From assembly GCA_964623895.1 (NCBI GenBank), contig CAZUWA010000027.1, positions 1 through 19,939 on the forward strand: 19,939 nucleotides of DNA, in the 5' to 3' direction. The notes below the pieces were generated by a model. The model saw only the letters and a list, made by a program, of their open reading frames with translations, did no database searches and was not told the DNA's origin. This document shows, piece by piece, positions 1 to 7,689 of this stretch (position 1 is its first letter; each line of letters opens with the position of its first letter). Both the position numbers and the translations under genes were made by a program. The DNA is from UBA11512 sp964623895 (GTDB lineage Bacteria > Bacillota > Clostridia > Oscillospirales > CAG-272).

Positions 1-2
1 TC

Positions 3-2351
3 GGAAACTTCTCATTTGGAGATTACTTCAAGGAAGAAGCGTTGCCGTGGGCTTGGGAATACATCACCAAGGTTCTTGAAATGCCAGAAGACAAACTGTG
101 GGCAACCATTTACGTTGACGATGACGAAGCCTATGATATCTGGACCAAAAAGATCGGTCTTTCTCCCGACCACATCGTGCGTCTCGGCAAGGAAGATAAT
201 TTTTGGGAACACGGCTCCGGTCCTTGTGGTCCCTGCTCTGAAATTTACTTTGATAGAGGTCCGGAATACGGTTGCGGTTCGCCGGACTGCAAGCCGGGTT
301 GCGACTGCGACAGATATATGGAATTCTGGAACAATGTTTTCACCCAATTTGACAACGACGGTAATGGTAACTATACCCGCCTTGCAAAACCAAACATTGA
401 TACCGGCATGGGTCTGGAGCGACTTGCCTGCATCATGCAGGGCGTCAACAACCTCTTTGAAGTGGACACCGTGCGCAACATTATGCTAGCGGTCTGCGAA
501 AAGGCAAATGTCAATTACGGCGAAAACGAAAAGACCGACATTTCTTTGCGCGTCATCACCGACCACATCCGTTCCACCGTCTTTATGATTTGTGACGGCG
601 TCGTACCTTCAAACGAAGGACGCGGCTATGTTCTGCGCCGCTTGATGAGAAGAGCGGCAAGACACGGCAAAATGCTCGGCATAAAAGGAACATTCCTTTC
701 CGACCTTGTGGACGTTGTCGCAAAGGAAAACCTCTCTGAATATCCGGAACTGACCGAAAAGGCGAACTACATCAAGAAGATCGTTTCGATTGAAGAAGAA
801 CGCTTTGCCGCAACCATTGACGCAGGTCTTTCCATTTTCTCCAACCTTGCACGCAAAGCGTTAGCAGAAGGCAAGACGGAAATTTCCGGAGAAGATGTCT
901 TCAAACTGTACGACACCTTCGGGTTTCCTTTGGATCTGACGCGCGAGATCGCAAAAGAATCAAACCTTACACTGGATGAGAAATCATTCAAAAAATTCAT
1001 GGAGAATCAGCGCGAGCGTGCAAGAGCCGCAAGAGCGGACATTTCCGGTTGGTCGGAAACCTCCAAGGATCTGTTGGGACATCTGCCAAAGACAGAATTC
1101 TGCGGCTACACTGCCACACGCTGCGAAGCGAAGGTCATCGGTATTTTGGTGGATGATATGTTGGTAGAGGAAGTTACCGAGGGCAACTTCACCTTGATTA
1201 CCGATATAACGCCTTTCTACGGTGAAGGCGGTGGTCAGGTCGGCGATACCGGTGCAATCTACGATCATGATTCTTTGATCGCCGTTTTGGATACCAAAAA
1301 GACGGACGGCGTGTATTTGCATATTTGCTCAATGGCGAACGGAGACATCAAAGTCGGCGACACAGTCGTCTTAGAAGTCCATGCAGGCAGAAGACAGCGC
1401 ATTATGCGTAACCATTCCGCCTGCCACCTGCTCCAAGCGGCGCTGCGTCAGGTGCTCGGCAATCATGTCGAGCAGGCAGGCTCTTATGTTGATAGCGAGC
1501 GTGTCCGCTTTGACTTCTCTCACTATTCCGCACTGACCAAGGAAGAACTTCTGGCAGTAGAATCGCTGGTCAACAGTTACATTCTTTTGGCAGAGAGCGT
1601 GGAGACCGTCGAAACGGATGTTGAAAGCGCAAAAGCAAACGGTGCAATGGCGTTATTCGGCGAAAAGTACGGCAAAATCGTCCGCATGGTAAAAATAGGC
1701 AATTTCTCTACCGAACTTTGCGGCGGTACACACGTTGCAAATACAGGAAACATTGGGCTGTTTAAGATCATCAATGAAACTTCCGTTGCGGCAGGCGTCA
1801 GAAGGATCGAAGGAACGACCGGTCTTGGCATACTGAACCTGATCGTCGAAAAGGATGCACTCATTTCAGAGACCGCCAAAGAACTAAAATCCCCCAACCC
1901 GCACGATATCGCAAAGAAAGCGGCACAGTTGACCGCAGAACTGAAGGCGGAAAAGTCAAAGACCGAATCTTTGGAAGCAAGGATCGCGGCAGAAAAGCTG
2001 AACGCACTGACAGCATCCGCCATCGACTTTGCAGGATACAAACTGATCATGGCAAAAATCGAGGACACCTCTGTTGATGCCGCCAGAAATGTCTGCGACG
2101 ATATCAAGGTCAAAGAGCCATCAAGCGTAACCTTGCTGGCAGTTGTCAATGCAGGCAAGTTGAACCTAATTTGCTCCTGCGGCAAGGATGCCGTCGCAAA
2201 CGGCGCACACGCAGGCAACATCGTAAAAAACGCAGCGGTCATTTGCGGCGGCGGTGGCGGTGGTCGTCCCGATTCGGCAATGGCAGGTGGCAAAGCCCCC
2301 GAAAAGATCCCCGAAGCATTCGAGGCAGTCAAGGCATTGCTGAGCAAATAA
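3..2351 (+). CDS. alaS: Alanyl-tRNA synthetase, N-terminally truncated by the window edge
   Basis: AlaRS charges tRNA-Ala with alanine using ATP and hydrolyses mischarged Ser/Gly-tRNA in the cytoplasm. The frame is already open at base 3 and begins GNFSFGDYFKEEALPWAW, a class II core segment that lies roughly 90 residues into the intact protein, so the true start is outside the window. About 782 residues are visible against a usual 870-880. Features in order: core segments such as GSGPCGPCSEIYFDRG and NIDTGMGLERLA, a Cys-rich loop (CGSPDCKPGCDCDR) of the clostridial type, EGGGQVGDTG, the editing-site zinc motifs HSACH and CGGTHVANTG, and a glycine-rich C-terminal oligomerisation domain (GGGGGGRPDSAMAGG). 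The gene ends in TAA 15 nt before a bidirectional terminator. Family assignment is essentially certain. Confidence 0.97.
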   Translation, partial: GNFSFGDYFKEEALPWAWEYITKVLEMPEDKLWATIYVDDDEAYDIWTKKIGLSPDHIVRLGKEDNFWEHGSGPCGPCSEIYFDRGPEYGCGSPDCKPGCDCDRYMEFWNNVFTQFDNDGNGNYTRLAKPNIDTGMGLERLACIMQGVNNLFEVDTVRNIMLAVCEKANVNYGENEKTDISLRVITDHIRSTVFMICDGVVPSNEGRGYVLRRLMRRAARHGKMLGIKGTFLSDLVDVVAKENLSEYPELTEKANYIKKIVSIEEERFAATIDAGLSIFSNLARKALAEGKTEISGEDVFKLYDTFGFPLDLTREIAKESNLTLDEKSFKKFMENQRERARAARADISGWSETSKDLLGHLPKTEFCGYTATRCEAKVIGILVDDMLVEEVTEGNFTLITDITPFYGEGGGQVGDTGAIYDHDSLIAVLDTKKTDGVYLHICSMANGDIKVGDTVVLEVHAGRRQRIMRNHSACHLLQAALRQVLGNHVEQAGSYVDSERVRFDFSHYSALTKEELLAVESLVNSYILLAESVETVETDVESAKANGAMALFGEKYGKIVRMVKIGNFSTELCGGTHVANTGNIGLFKIINETSVAAGVRRIEGTTGLGILNLIVEKDALISETAKELKSPNPHDIAKKAAQLTAELKAEKSKTESLEARIAAEKLNALTASAIDFAGYKLIMAKIEDTSVDAARNVCDDIKVKEPSSVTLLAVVNAGKLNLICSCGKDAVANGAHAGNIVKNAAVICGGGGGGRPDSAMAGGKAPEKIPEAFEAVKALLSK

Positions 2352-2366
2352 TTTTTCAAATATACG

Positions 2367-2401
2367 AAAACGACCGCAGAAAATTCTGCGGTCGTTTTTC
2401 T
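2367..2401. terminator. Bidirectional intrinsic terminator between alaS and the AI-2E family gene
   Basis: A perfect 11-bp inverted repeat (cgaccgcagaa / ttctgcggtcg, arms 2371-2381 and 2384-2394) is preceded by AAAA and followed by TTTTT. It can therefore end transcription of alaS on the plus strand and of the convergent transporter gene on the minus strand. Confidence 0.9.
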
Positions 2402-2442
2402 GTTTAAAGAGCGGATCTTCAGTTTTTCCTGCCCTTTGTCCT

Positions 2443-3735
2443 TTATTTTTTGTCTTTTTCAAACCGTTTTGGCGAGGGATCTTCGGTTTTTCCATCGCAA
2501 AACGCTTCCGTTGATCTCTCTTCCGCACGCTCCGCTTGCGGAAGATCCGGCACAGCTTCCTTTTTTTGGAAAGAGGAAAAGATACGCTTGTACCATTTTG
2601 TTTTTTGCGGTTTTGGAATTCTGCCCTCCAGATAATCGTCCGTATCGGTACTGAGACTCTTTGCTACCAGACGCTTTTCGGCGCTTTCCTTGACAAGGAT
2701 ATAGATGACCGAGAAAACAGGCACGCCAAGGACCATGCCCGGAAGTCCGAAAATGCCACCCATGATCGTCATGCCGACCAACACCCAAAAAGTATCCATC
2801 TTCATATTACTGCTCTGTAAGATCGGCACTAGCACATTGCCGTCAAGTTGTTGCACGACCAACACAATGAGAAGAAAAGGGATCAGTTTTTCGGGTGCGG
2901 CAAGTACAACAAATACCGCATTTGGAATCGCTCCGATAAAAGGTCCAAAATAGGGAATGATGTTGGTAACGCCGGAAATAAGCGCCAAAACAGGATAAAA
3001 GGGAATGTCGAATAACATATATACAAAATAGGAAACGACACCCACCAAAATCGAATCAAAGACCTGCACGCGCAAATATCTGCCGATCTTATGATCCGCC
3101 AACTGCGCCACATGTTCTAAATAGTCGGCATGTTCCTTTGAGAAAAACGCTCTTGCGAGTTTCCGCATTCTGGCAACCTGTCTTTCTTTTGTAAAAAGCA
3201 GGTAGATAAGCAAAAGAACAATATAGATCAGATCGATCATCACCGAAAAAGCAGTCGTGCCGACAGAAAGGAACTTCACTAGCGTATCCATCGACAAAAG
3301 ACCGATCAGATACCCACCGACCTTTGCAAGGATCTGCGAAACAAGAGGATTATTCCGATCAAATCCAAGTGATTCGCGCACCCGCTCATAGATCTTCCAC
3401 AACTGTTCGTGCCCTTCAAACAAGCTATCTATATACTTATCAAAGTTTTCATCAAATAAATCGGCATAATTTCCCCAATTTTTAGCCAACATCCTGTAAC
3501 TATCCACCGTCTGCGGGACAAAAATCAGTACAAAAGCCACAATCACAAGCAACACCGTAACCAACGTCAGCAAAATCGCCAACACACGCTTGATGTTTGC
3601 CTGCCATTTTTTCTTCGTTTTGAACCGAAGCAACTTTTTTTCAAAAAAATCAAGCAAAGGACTTAAGAAATATGCAATTGCCACACCATACAGGATCGGC
3701 GTAAAAACATCAATGATCGTATCGATAATCGCCAA
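2443..3735 (-). CDS. AI-2E family transporter (PF01594), multi-pass membrane protein
   Basis: This is a permease-like protein of the AI-2E/PerM family (B. subtilis YrrI/YtvI and E. coli TqsA/PerM relatives); the transported substrate is unknown. Family features are the N-terminal FTPILYGVAIAYFLSPLLDFF, several long hydrophobic helices, and the conserved late block GVTNIIPYFGPFIGAIPN followed by VQQLDGNVLVPILQ. A hydrophilic tail of about 75 residues, rich in K and E, follows the last helix. The frame is open with an ATG at 3888, but a strong minus-strand promoter lies at 3767-3795, so that ATG would be upstream of transcription. I prefer the TTG at 3735 (430 aa), which has AAGGA about 10 nt upstream. 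A GTG at 3744 is the alternative, but AAGGA is almost adjacent to it. Family sure; exact start moderate. Confidence 0.88.
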   Translation of the reverse strand: MAIIDTIIDVFTPILYGVAIAYFLSPLLDFFEKKLLRFKTKKKWQANIKRVLAILLTLVTVLLVIVAFVLIFVPQTVDSYRMLAKNWGNYADLFDENFDKYIDSLFEGHEQLWKIYERVRESLGFDRNNPLVSQILAKVGGYLIGLLSMDTLVKFLSVGTTAFSVMIDLIYIVLLLIYLLFTKERQVARMRKLARAFFSKEHADYLEHVAQLADHKIGRYLRVQVFDSILVGVVSYFVYMLFDIPFYPVLALISGVTNIIPYFGPFIGAIPNAVFVVLAAPEKLIPFLLIVLVVQQLDGNVLVPILQSSNMKMDTFWVLVGMTIMGGIFGLPGMVLGVPVFSVIYILVKESAEKRLVAKSLSTDTDDYLEGRIPKPQKTKWYKRIFSSFQKKEAVPDLPQAERAEERSTEAFCDGKTEDPSPKRFEKDKK

Positions 3736-3766
3736 AGATCTCACATCCTTTTTGTTTGATAAAATA

Positions 3767-3795
3767 ATTGTATCAAAAAAAGTACTTTCTGTCAA
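3767..3795 (-). promoter_or_regulatory. Sigma-A promoter for the AI-2E family transporter
   Basis: On the minus strand, TTGACA (3795-3790), a 17-nt spacer and TACAAT (3772-3767) preceded by TGA (extended -10). Transcription should start near 3760, downstream of the first in-frame ATG of the gene, which argues for the TTG start at 3735. Confidence 0.8.
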
Positions 3796-3804
3796 TGACA
3801 GCAC

Positions 3805-3833
3805 TTGAAAAAAGTTTTGGAATGTGGTAAAAT
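3805..3833 (+). promoter_or_regulatory. Sigma-A promoter for ispE
   Basis: TTGAAA (3805-3810), a 17-nt spacer and TAAAAT (3828-3833) preceded by TGG (extended -10). It sits 9 nt from the divergent transporter promoter. The predicted start near 3840 gives ispE a leader of about 130 nt. A TTGACA at 3921-3926 in the leader lacks a matching -10. Confidence 0.75.
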
Positions 3834-3972
3834 ATATATGAACATTTTTGGGAAAGAAAAAGACGAAGATTCGCCCCCAAAAGTGCATTCAATGCCATGG
3901 CTGTTAGAAATTATCCCCTTTTGACAGCGTAAAAATTCACAAAAATCAGTTGATCAGGTTGGTAAATAGATT

Positions 3973-4833
3973 ATGAGAAAAGAAATCGTTAAAAACGCAT
4001 ATGCCAAGGTCAATCTTTTTTTGGAGATCACCGGAAAACGCGCGGACGGTTATCATGAGATTGATACCGTTATGCAGACCGTGGGGCTTCACGATATCAT
4101 TACGGTCGGATACGACGCAGAAGGGGACGGCATCGTACTGACCTGCAACAAAAAATATATTCCGACCGACAGCAGTAACATCGCTTATCGCTGTGCAGAA
4201 CTGTTTTTACGGGAAACGGGGCTCTCCGGAGGCGTAGATATCCACATTGAAAAGAAGATTCCGGTCGCGGCAGGACTCGGAGGAGGAAGCACCGACGGTG
4301 CGGCAGTGTTAAAAGCCCTCAACCGCCTGACCGAAAAAAAACTGTCTAAAAAAGAACTGTCCGCGATGGGTGCACAGATCGGAGCCGATATTCCCTTCTG
4401 CATTCGAGGAGGATGCGCAAGGGCAACCGGCATCGGTGAGATCTTCAACGACGCACCGACCTTAAAAGGCTATTTCGGAGTCATCTCCATTGGCAGTCAC
4501 GGTAGTTCCACCCCTACTGCCTACAAGGCATTAGACGAAATCGGATATCTCGGCACAAGGACGGCGCAGCCAATGCTGGCAGCGCTGGAAAGTCGTAAGG
4601 ACGTAGAAAAAGAACTCTTCAACGCATTTGAAAAAGTCATCATTCCCATCAATCCGGAAGTGGGTAAGATCAAAGAGGTAATGCTTCAAAACGGCGCCCT
4701 TGCTTCGATGATGAGCGGAAGCGGTGCGTCGGTATTCGGACTGTTTCAAAACAAGGCGGCAGCAAAAGCAGCTTGCAATGCCTTGAGAGCGTGCGGATTT
4801 TTCGCCGTGGTATCATCGATCGGGCAACGATAG
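3973..4833 (+). CDS. ispE: 4-diphosphocytidyl-2-C-methyl-D-erythritol kinase
   Basis: IspE phosphorylates the 2-hydroxyl of CDP-methylerythritol with ATP, the fourth step of the MEP pathway to isoprenoid precursors. At 286 aa it matches the family length. It is a GHMP kinase: substrate-binding N-terminus AYAKVNLFLEITGKRADGYH with Lys12, the ATP-binding glycine loop PVAAGLGGGSTDGAAVL at residues 97-113, catalytic Asp139 in GADIPFCIRGG, and the C-terminal GHMP motif MMSGSGASVFGLF. The ATG lies in a weak ribosome-site context (ggttggtaaatag), but no other start fits the conserved N-terminus. The gene has its own promoter about 140 nt upstream, is divergent from the transporter gene, and is closed by a strong hairpin. 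MEP rather than mevalonate use is typical of Clostridia. Confidence 0.97.
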   Translation: MRKEIVKNAYAKVNLFLEITGKRADGYHEIDTVMQTVGLHDIITVGYDAEGDGIVLTCNKKYIPTDSSNIAYRCAELFLRETGLSGGVDIHIEKKIPVAAGLGGGSTDGAAVLKALNRLTEKKLSKKELSAMGAQIGADIPFCIRGGCARATGIGEIFNDAPTLKGYFGVISIGSHGSSTPTAYKALDEIGYLGTRTAQPMLAALESRKDVEKELFNAFEKVIIPINPEVGKIKEVMLQNGALASMMSGSGASVFGLFQNKAAAKAACNALRACGFFAVVSSIGQR

Positions 4834-4856
4834 ATAAATATTACGCCACAAGGTAT

Positions 4857-4912
4857 AAAATACATTTGAAAGACAGGTCTTTCAAATGTATTTTGCGGCT
4901 CTCGCCGCAAAA
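4857..4912 (+). terminator. Tandem overlapping hairpins after ispE
   Basis: A perfect 18-bp inverted repeat (arms 4857-4874 and 4877-4894) ends in TTTT and fits an intrinsic terminator for ispE. A second hairpin (ttttgcggc / gccgcaaaa, arms 4891-4899 and 4904-4912) shares that TTTT, so both stems cannot be fully paired at once. The region also contains TTGAAA (4866-4871), 17 nt, then TATTTT (4889-4894), a weak possible promoter for the next gene. Confidence 0.65.
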
Positions 4913-4966
4913 CAGTGGCGATTCCTCAAGAAAGGAAGCTTTCGTAAAGCAAAGGATATCACAAAT

Positions 4967-6163
4967 ATGGCAAACATCATGGATTATCTCGACTGGAGAG
5001 GAGATCTTCCCTTTTCTGCCGACGCCTTTAACGATATTGACAACCAACTTTGCGCACAGATCTCCTTCATCGACTTCAAAAATCTGGTAGATGAAGATCC
5101 GATGCGCACCATTCCGCTCGACGAAGCGGTCGCCGCATTTTTTGACAAAAATCTCGGAAAAACACTCTCGCTCGGCGTCATTGTCCCGGCAGTGATCTTC
5201 GACATGGCAAAAAAGATGTCGGTCTCTCCTCGATTTGGCAAAACCGAACTAACCACCTACAAACGGGTGGAAGGCACCGCAGAGACAGGTGGCGTCAACA
5301 TTCAATGGACAGCACTCACCCTGCTCTTTGAAGATAAGACGATGTATGTCTCTTTTGCAGGAACGGACGACACTTTGGTTAGTTGGAAGGAAGACTTTGA
5401 TTTGGCAGTCCTGCCCACCATCCCGTCACAAGCAGATGCAACGGAATATCTAAATATGCTGATGGAGGCATACCCTGAATACAAAGTGCGCATCGGCGGA
5501 CACAGCAAAGGCGGAAATCTGGCAGTGTACGCTGCCGCAATGTGTAAAAAGAGTTATCGGGATCGTATTCTCATGGTATATGACAACGACGGTCCCGGCT
5601 TCACAAAAGAATTTCTGAAGGAAGAGGGCTACCGTGCCATCCGCGACCGCATCCGCAACATCATTCCCGAACAGAGCGTGGTCGGGCTGCTTTTGGAGCA
5701 TGACACAAAACAAATCGTCGTGAAGAGCACCAATAAAAACATCTTCCAGCACGACTCCTTTTCTTGGGAAGTTTCTCAGAATCGTTTTGTCATGGCAGAG
5801 GGACTGAGCAAGGATGCCTTATTAACAGAAAAAGCGCTTAAATCGTGGCTTGCGGAAATGACAATTGAGGAACGGCGATCCTTTGTCGAGGCGATCTACA
5901 AGATTCTTACCTCCACCGGCGCCACCACCCTTGCGGAAATGGTGGGCGACCGCAGAGAACTGCTTCATTCCTACCGCAATCTCGATCCGGAAAGCAGAGC
6001 CGTGATACACACAATGCTCGGAAAACTGCTTGGACACAGCAAGAATGCCTTCCTTGTCGGAAAATTTCAGGAAAAGGAAGAAACAAAAAAGCAAAAAGTC
6101 GATTATGTCACACATCTTGACGGCGCAAGCATCTACGGCAAACCCAAGAAAAAAAAGAAATAA
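4967..6163 (+). CDS. DUF2974 (Mbeg1-like) alpha/beta-hydrolase-fold protein
   Basis: This protein of 398 aa belongs to the Mbeg1-like DUF2974 family (PF11187), common in Firmicutes and of unknown substrate. It opens with MDYLDWRGDLPFSADAFND, the hallmark N-terminus of the family. It carries a lipase-like nucleophile elbow, IGGHSKGGNLAVYAA, with the candidate catalytic Ser at residue 180. It also has YVSFAGTDDTLVSWKED, which resembles the lipase class 3 GT-D segment, and VYDNDGPGF, a possible acid residue. The tail is strongly basic (KPKKKKK). No signal peptide or membrane helix is visible, so it is probably cytosolic or peripheral. The open frame begins at 4886, but the ATG at 4967 is chosen because AAAGGA lies about 10 nt before it and the earlier codons run through the hairpin region. 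Family confident; enzymatic activity inferred only. Confidence 0.88.
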   Translation: MANIMDYLDWRGDLPFSADAFNDIDNQLCAQISFIDFKNLVDEDPMRTIPLDEAVAAFFDKNLGKTLSLGVIVPAVIFDMAKKMSVSPRFGKTELTTYKRVEGTAETGGVNIQWTALTLLFEDKTMYVSFAGTDDTLVSWKEDFDLAVLPTIPSQADATEYLNMLMEAYPEYKVRIGGHSKGGNLAVYAAAMCKKSYRDRILMVYDNDGPGFTKEFLKEEGYRAIRDRIRNIIPEQSVVGLLLEHDTKQIVVKSTNKNIFQHDSFSWEVSQNRFVMAEGLSKDALLTEKALKSWLAEMTIEERRSFVEAIYKILTSTGATTLAEMVGDRRELLHSYRNLDPESRAVIHTMLGKLLGHSKNAFLVGKFQEKEETKKQKVDYVTHLDGASIYGKPKKKKK

Positions 6164-6169
6164 TAAACG

Positions 6170-6216
6170 GCGGCTGTTCAAAAAGTCAAAACGACTTCTT
6201 GAACAACCGCGTTTCT
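6170..6216 (+). terminator. Hairpin terminator after the DUF2974 gene
   Basis: Arms 6170-6187 and 6193-6210 pair over 18 positions with two A-C mismatches around an AAAAC loop, then GTTTCTGTT. The T-tract is weak. Its core (gctgttcaaaaagtcaaaa) is very close to the hairpin at 16595-16631. Confidence 0.6.
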
Positions 6217-6397
6217 GTTAGACCGACTCCTTTCGCCCTTCCCCATCAAGACGGCTCAAAGCATTCTCGTTGATCTCTTTTTGTCGGTCTTACAAAAATC
6301 GGCAAAAATGCGGCAGTAGATTTTATCAAAAAAATCGACCATTCATTTACGAATTTTTCTGTCAAAAAAGAATTTATCAAAAAAACAAGAAAACCTG

Positions 6398-6426
6398 TTG
6401 CACCCAAGAGAAAGAAATGCTATAAT
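6398..6426 (+). promoter_or_regulatory. Sigma-A promoter for alr-argS
   Basis: TTGCAC (6398-6403), 17-nt spacer and a perfect TATAAT (6421-6426) preceded by TGC (extended -10). The predicted start near 6433 gives a leader of about 55 nt before alr. Confidence 0.85.
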
Positions 6427-6488
6427 GGTAGGGTGAAAAGTGTTGATTATAATTTAAAGATAGCGGATTTTGACCGCTGAGGTTAGAT

Positions 6489-7661
6489 ATGAAAGAGACG
6501 AATATGTTCAGAACATGGGCAGAAGTAGATCTGGACGCCCTGTTACATAACCACCGTTTGGTAAGAGACCACTTGGGGAAAGACTGTAAGATCTGCGCCG
6601 TCGTCAAAGCGGATGCATACGGTCATGGTGCCGTTAGAGTTGCCCGACTTTTGGAACAAGAGGTGGACTATTTCGCCGTGGCAATGGCAGAAGAAGCATA
6701 TGAACTGCGCCGTGCAGGGATCAAAACACCGATATTGGTGCTCGGCTTGGTACCGGAAGGACAGATGGTACCGCTCATCAAGGACGACGTCACTCTCACC
6801 ATTGCAAGTTACCGCGAAGGCTTGGCGGTACGATTTGCCGCCATGAAAGCAGGCAAAAAAGCAAAGGTGCATTTCGCCATCGACACCGGCATGGGACGCA
6901 TCGGTTTTCTGCCGAGCGAACAGTCATTAGAAGAGATCTCTCAACTCACATCTGCGCCCGAATTCATCGTTGAAGGCTGTTTTTCTCATTTCGCCACCGC
7001 AGACGAAGAAGATCTCTCCTTCACCGCAATTCAAAAAGAACGCTTCGAGCAATTTACATCCGAGCTTTTAAAGAAAGGGAATTATTTCCCCATTCTTCAT
7101 CTATCCAATTCCGCCGGCATCTGCAAAACAAACTGCGCCTATAAAATGGTACGAGAAGGGATCATTCTCTACGGTCTTTCTCCCTCCGGAAAAGCAGAGG
7201 GCATGCTCATGGAGCAACTTCGCCCGGTCATGACCTTCAAAAGTCGCGTGGTACAGATCAAGACCGTTCCAATCGGAACGACCATTTCCTACGGCGCAAC
7301 CTATCGCACCAACAAAGAGACAACCGTTGCCACCATTTCAATGGGCTACGGAGACGGCGTTCCGCGACTCCTGTCAAATAAAGGACAGATGATGATCCAC
7401 GGAAAATGTTATCCGATCATCGGAAGAGTCTGCATGGATCAATTGATGCTGGATGTCACCGGTGCAGACGATCTCGCAGTCGGAGACGAAGCTGTTCTTT
7501 TTGGCTTTGACGAAAAGAACTACCTTGACAGCGGTACACAAATGGCACTTTGCGAAAGCATCCATTACGAACTGCTCTGCGACATTAACAGAAGAGTGCC
7601 GCGCGTCTACCTAAAAAGCGGTGAGATTGAAAGCATCGTAAATATTTTGCCGGAAGAATAA
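6489..7661 (+). CDS. alr: Alanine racemase
   Basis: Alr is a PLP enzyme that interconverts L- and D-alanine and supplies D-Ala for peptidoglycan. At 390 aa it has normal length. It has the fold-type III PLP barrel with the Schiff-base Lys40 in AVVKADAYGHGAVRVA, the sheet-2 catalytic Tyr at about residue 268 in ISYGATYRT, then MGYGDGVPRLLSNKG and GRVCMDQLMLDVT. The ATG at 6489 is chosen because GAGG lies 6 nt upstream; an ATG five codons later is possible but has a poorer site. It is followed 28 nt later by argS with no terminator between, so the two are probably co-transcribed from the promoter at 6398. Family assignment is firm; the physiological role as the cell-wall enzyme is inferred. Confidence 0.96.
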   Translation: MKETNMFRTWAEVDLDALLHNHRLVRDHLGKDCKICAVVKADAYGHGAVRVARLLEQEVDYFAVAMAEEAYELRRAGIKTPILVLGLVPEGQMVPLIKDDVTLTIASYREGLAVRFAAMKAGKKAKVHFAIDTGMGRIGFLPSEQSLEEISQLTSAPEFIVEGCFSHFATADEEDLSFTAIQKERFEQFTSELLKKGNYFPILHLSNSAGICKTNCAYKMVREGIILYGLSPSGKAEGMLMEQLRPVMTFKSRVVQIKTVPIGTTISYGATYRTNKETTVATISMGYGDGVPRLLSNKGQMMIHGKCYPIIGRVCMDQLMLDVTGADDLAVGDEAVLFGFDEKNYLDSGTQMALCESIHYELLCDINRRVPRVYLKSGEIESIVNILPEE

Positions 7662-7689
7662 AATAAATTTGCATAAAGGATATCAACAA

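Larger units (their letters stand above)
6164..6488. other. Intergenic region with hairpin, inverted and direct repeats
   Basis: This 325-nt stretch holds no convincing gene. In order it contains the 18-bp hairpin at 6170-6210, an 8-bp inverted repeat AGACCGAC/GTCGGTCT (6220-6227 and 6283-6290) enclosing 55 nt, two copies of TTTATCAAAAAAA (6322-6334 and 6373-6385), the alr promoter at 6398-6426, and the alr ribosome site GAGG just before 6489. Confidence 0.7.

Noticed and set aside
1577..2359. Long open frame on the minus strand across the end of alaS
   Set aside because: Antisense shadow of alaS: composition follows from its codon bias, and no start site or family features were seen.
3838..3924. 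28-codon frame in the ispE leader starting MNIFGKEKDED
   Set aside because: Its ATG lies 5 nt after the -10, at or before the expected transcription start, so it has no ribosome site, and nothing in it is recognisable.
5260..5285. GGGTGGAAGGCACCGCAG resembles the T-box antiterminator consensus
   Set aside because: It lies inside the DUF2974 coding frame with no specifier stem or downstream terminator, so the likeness is chance.
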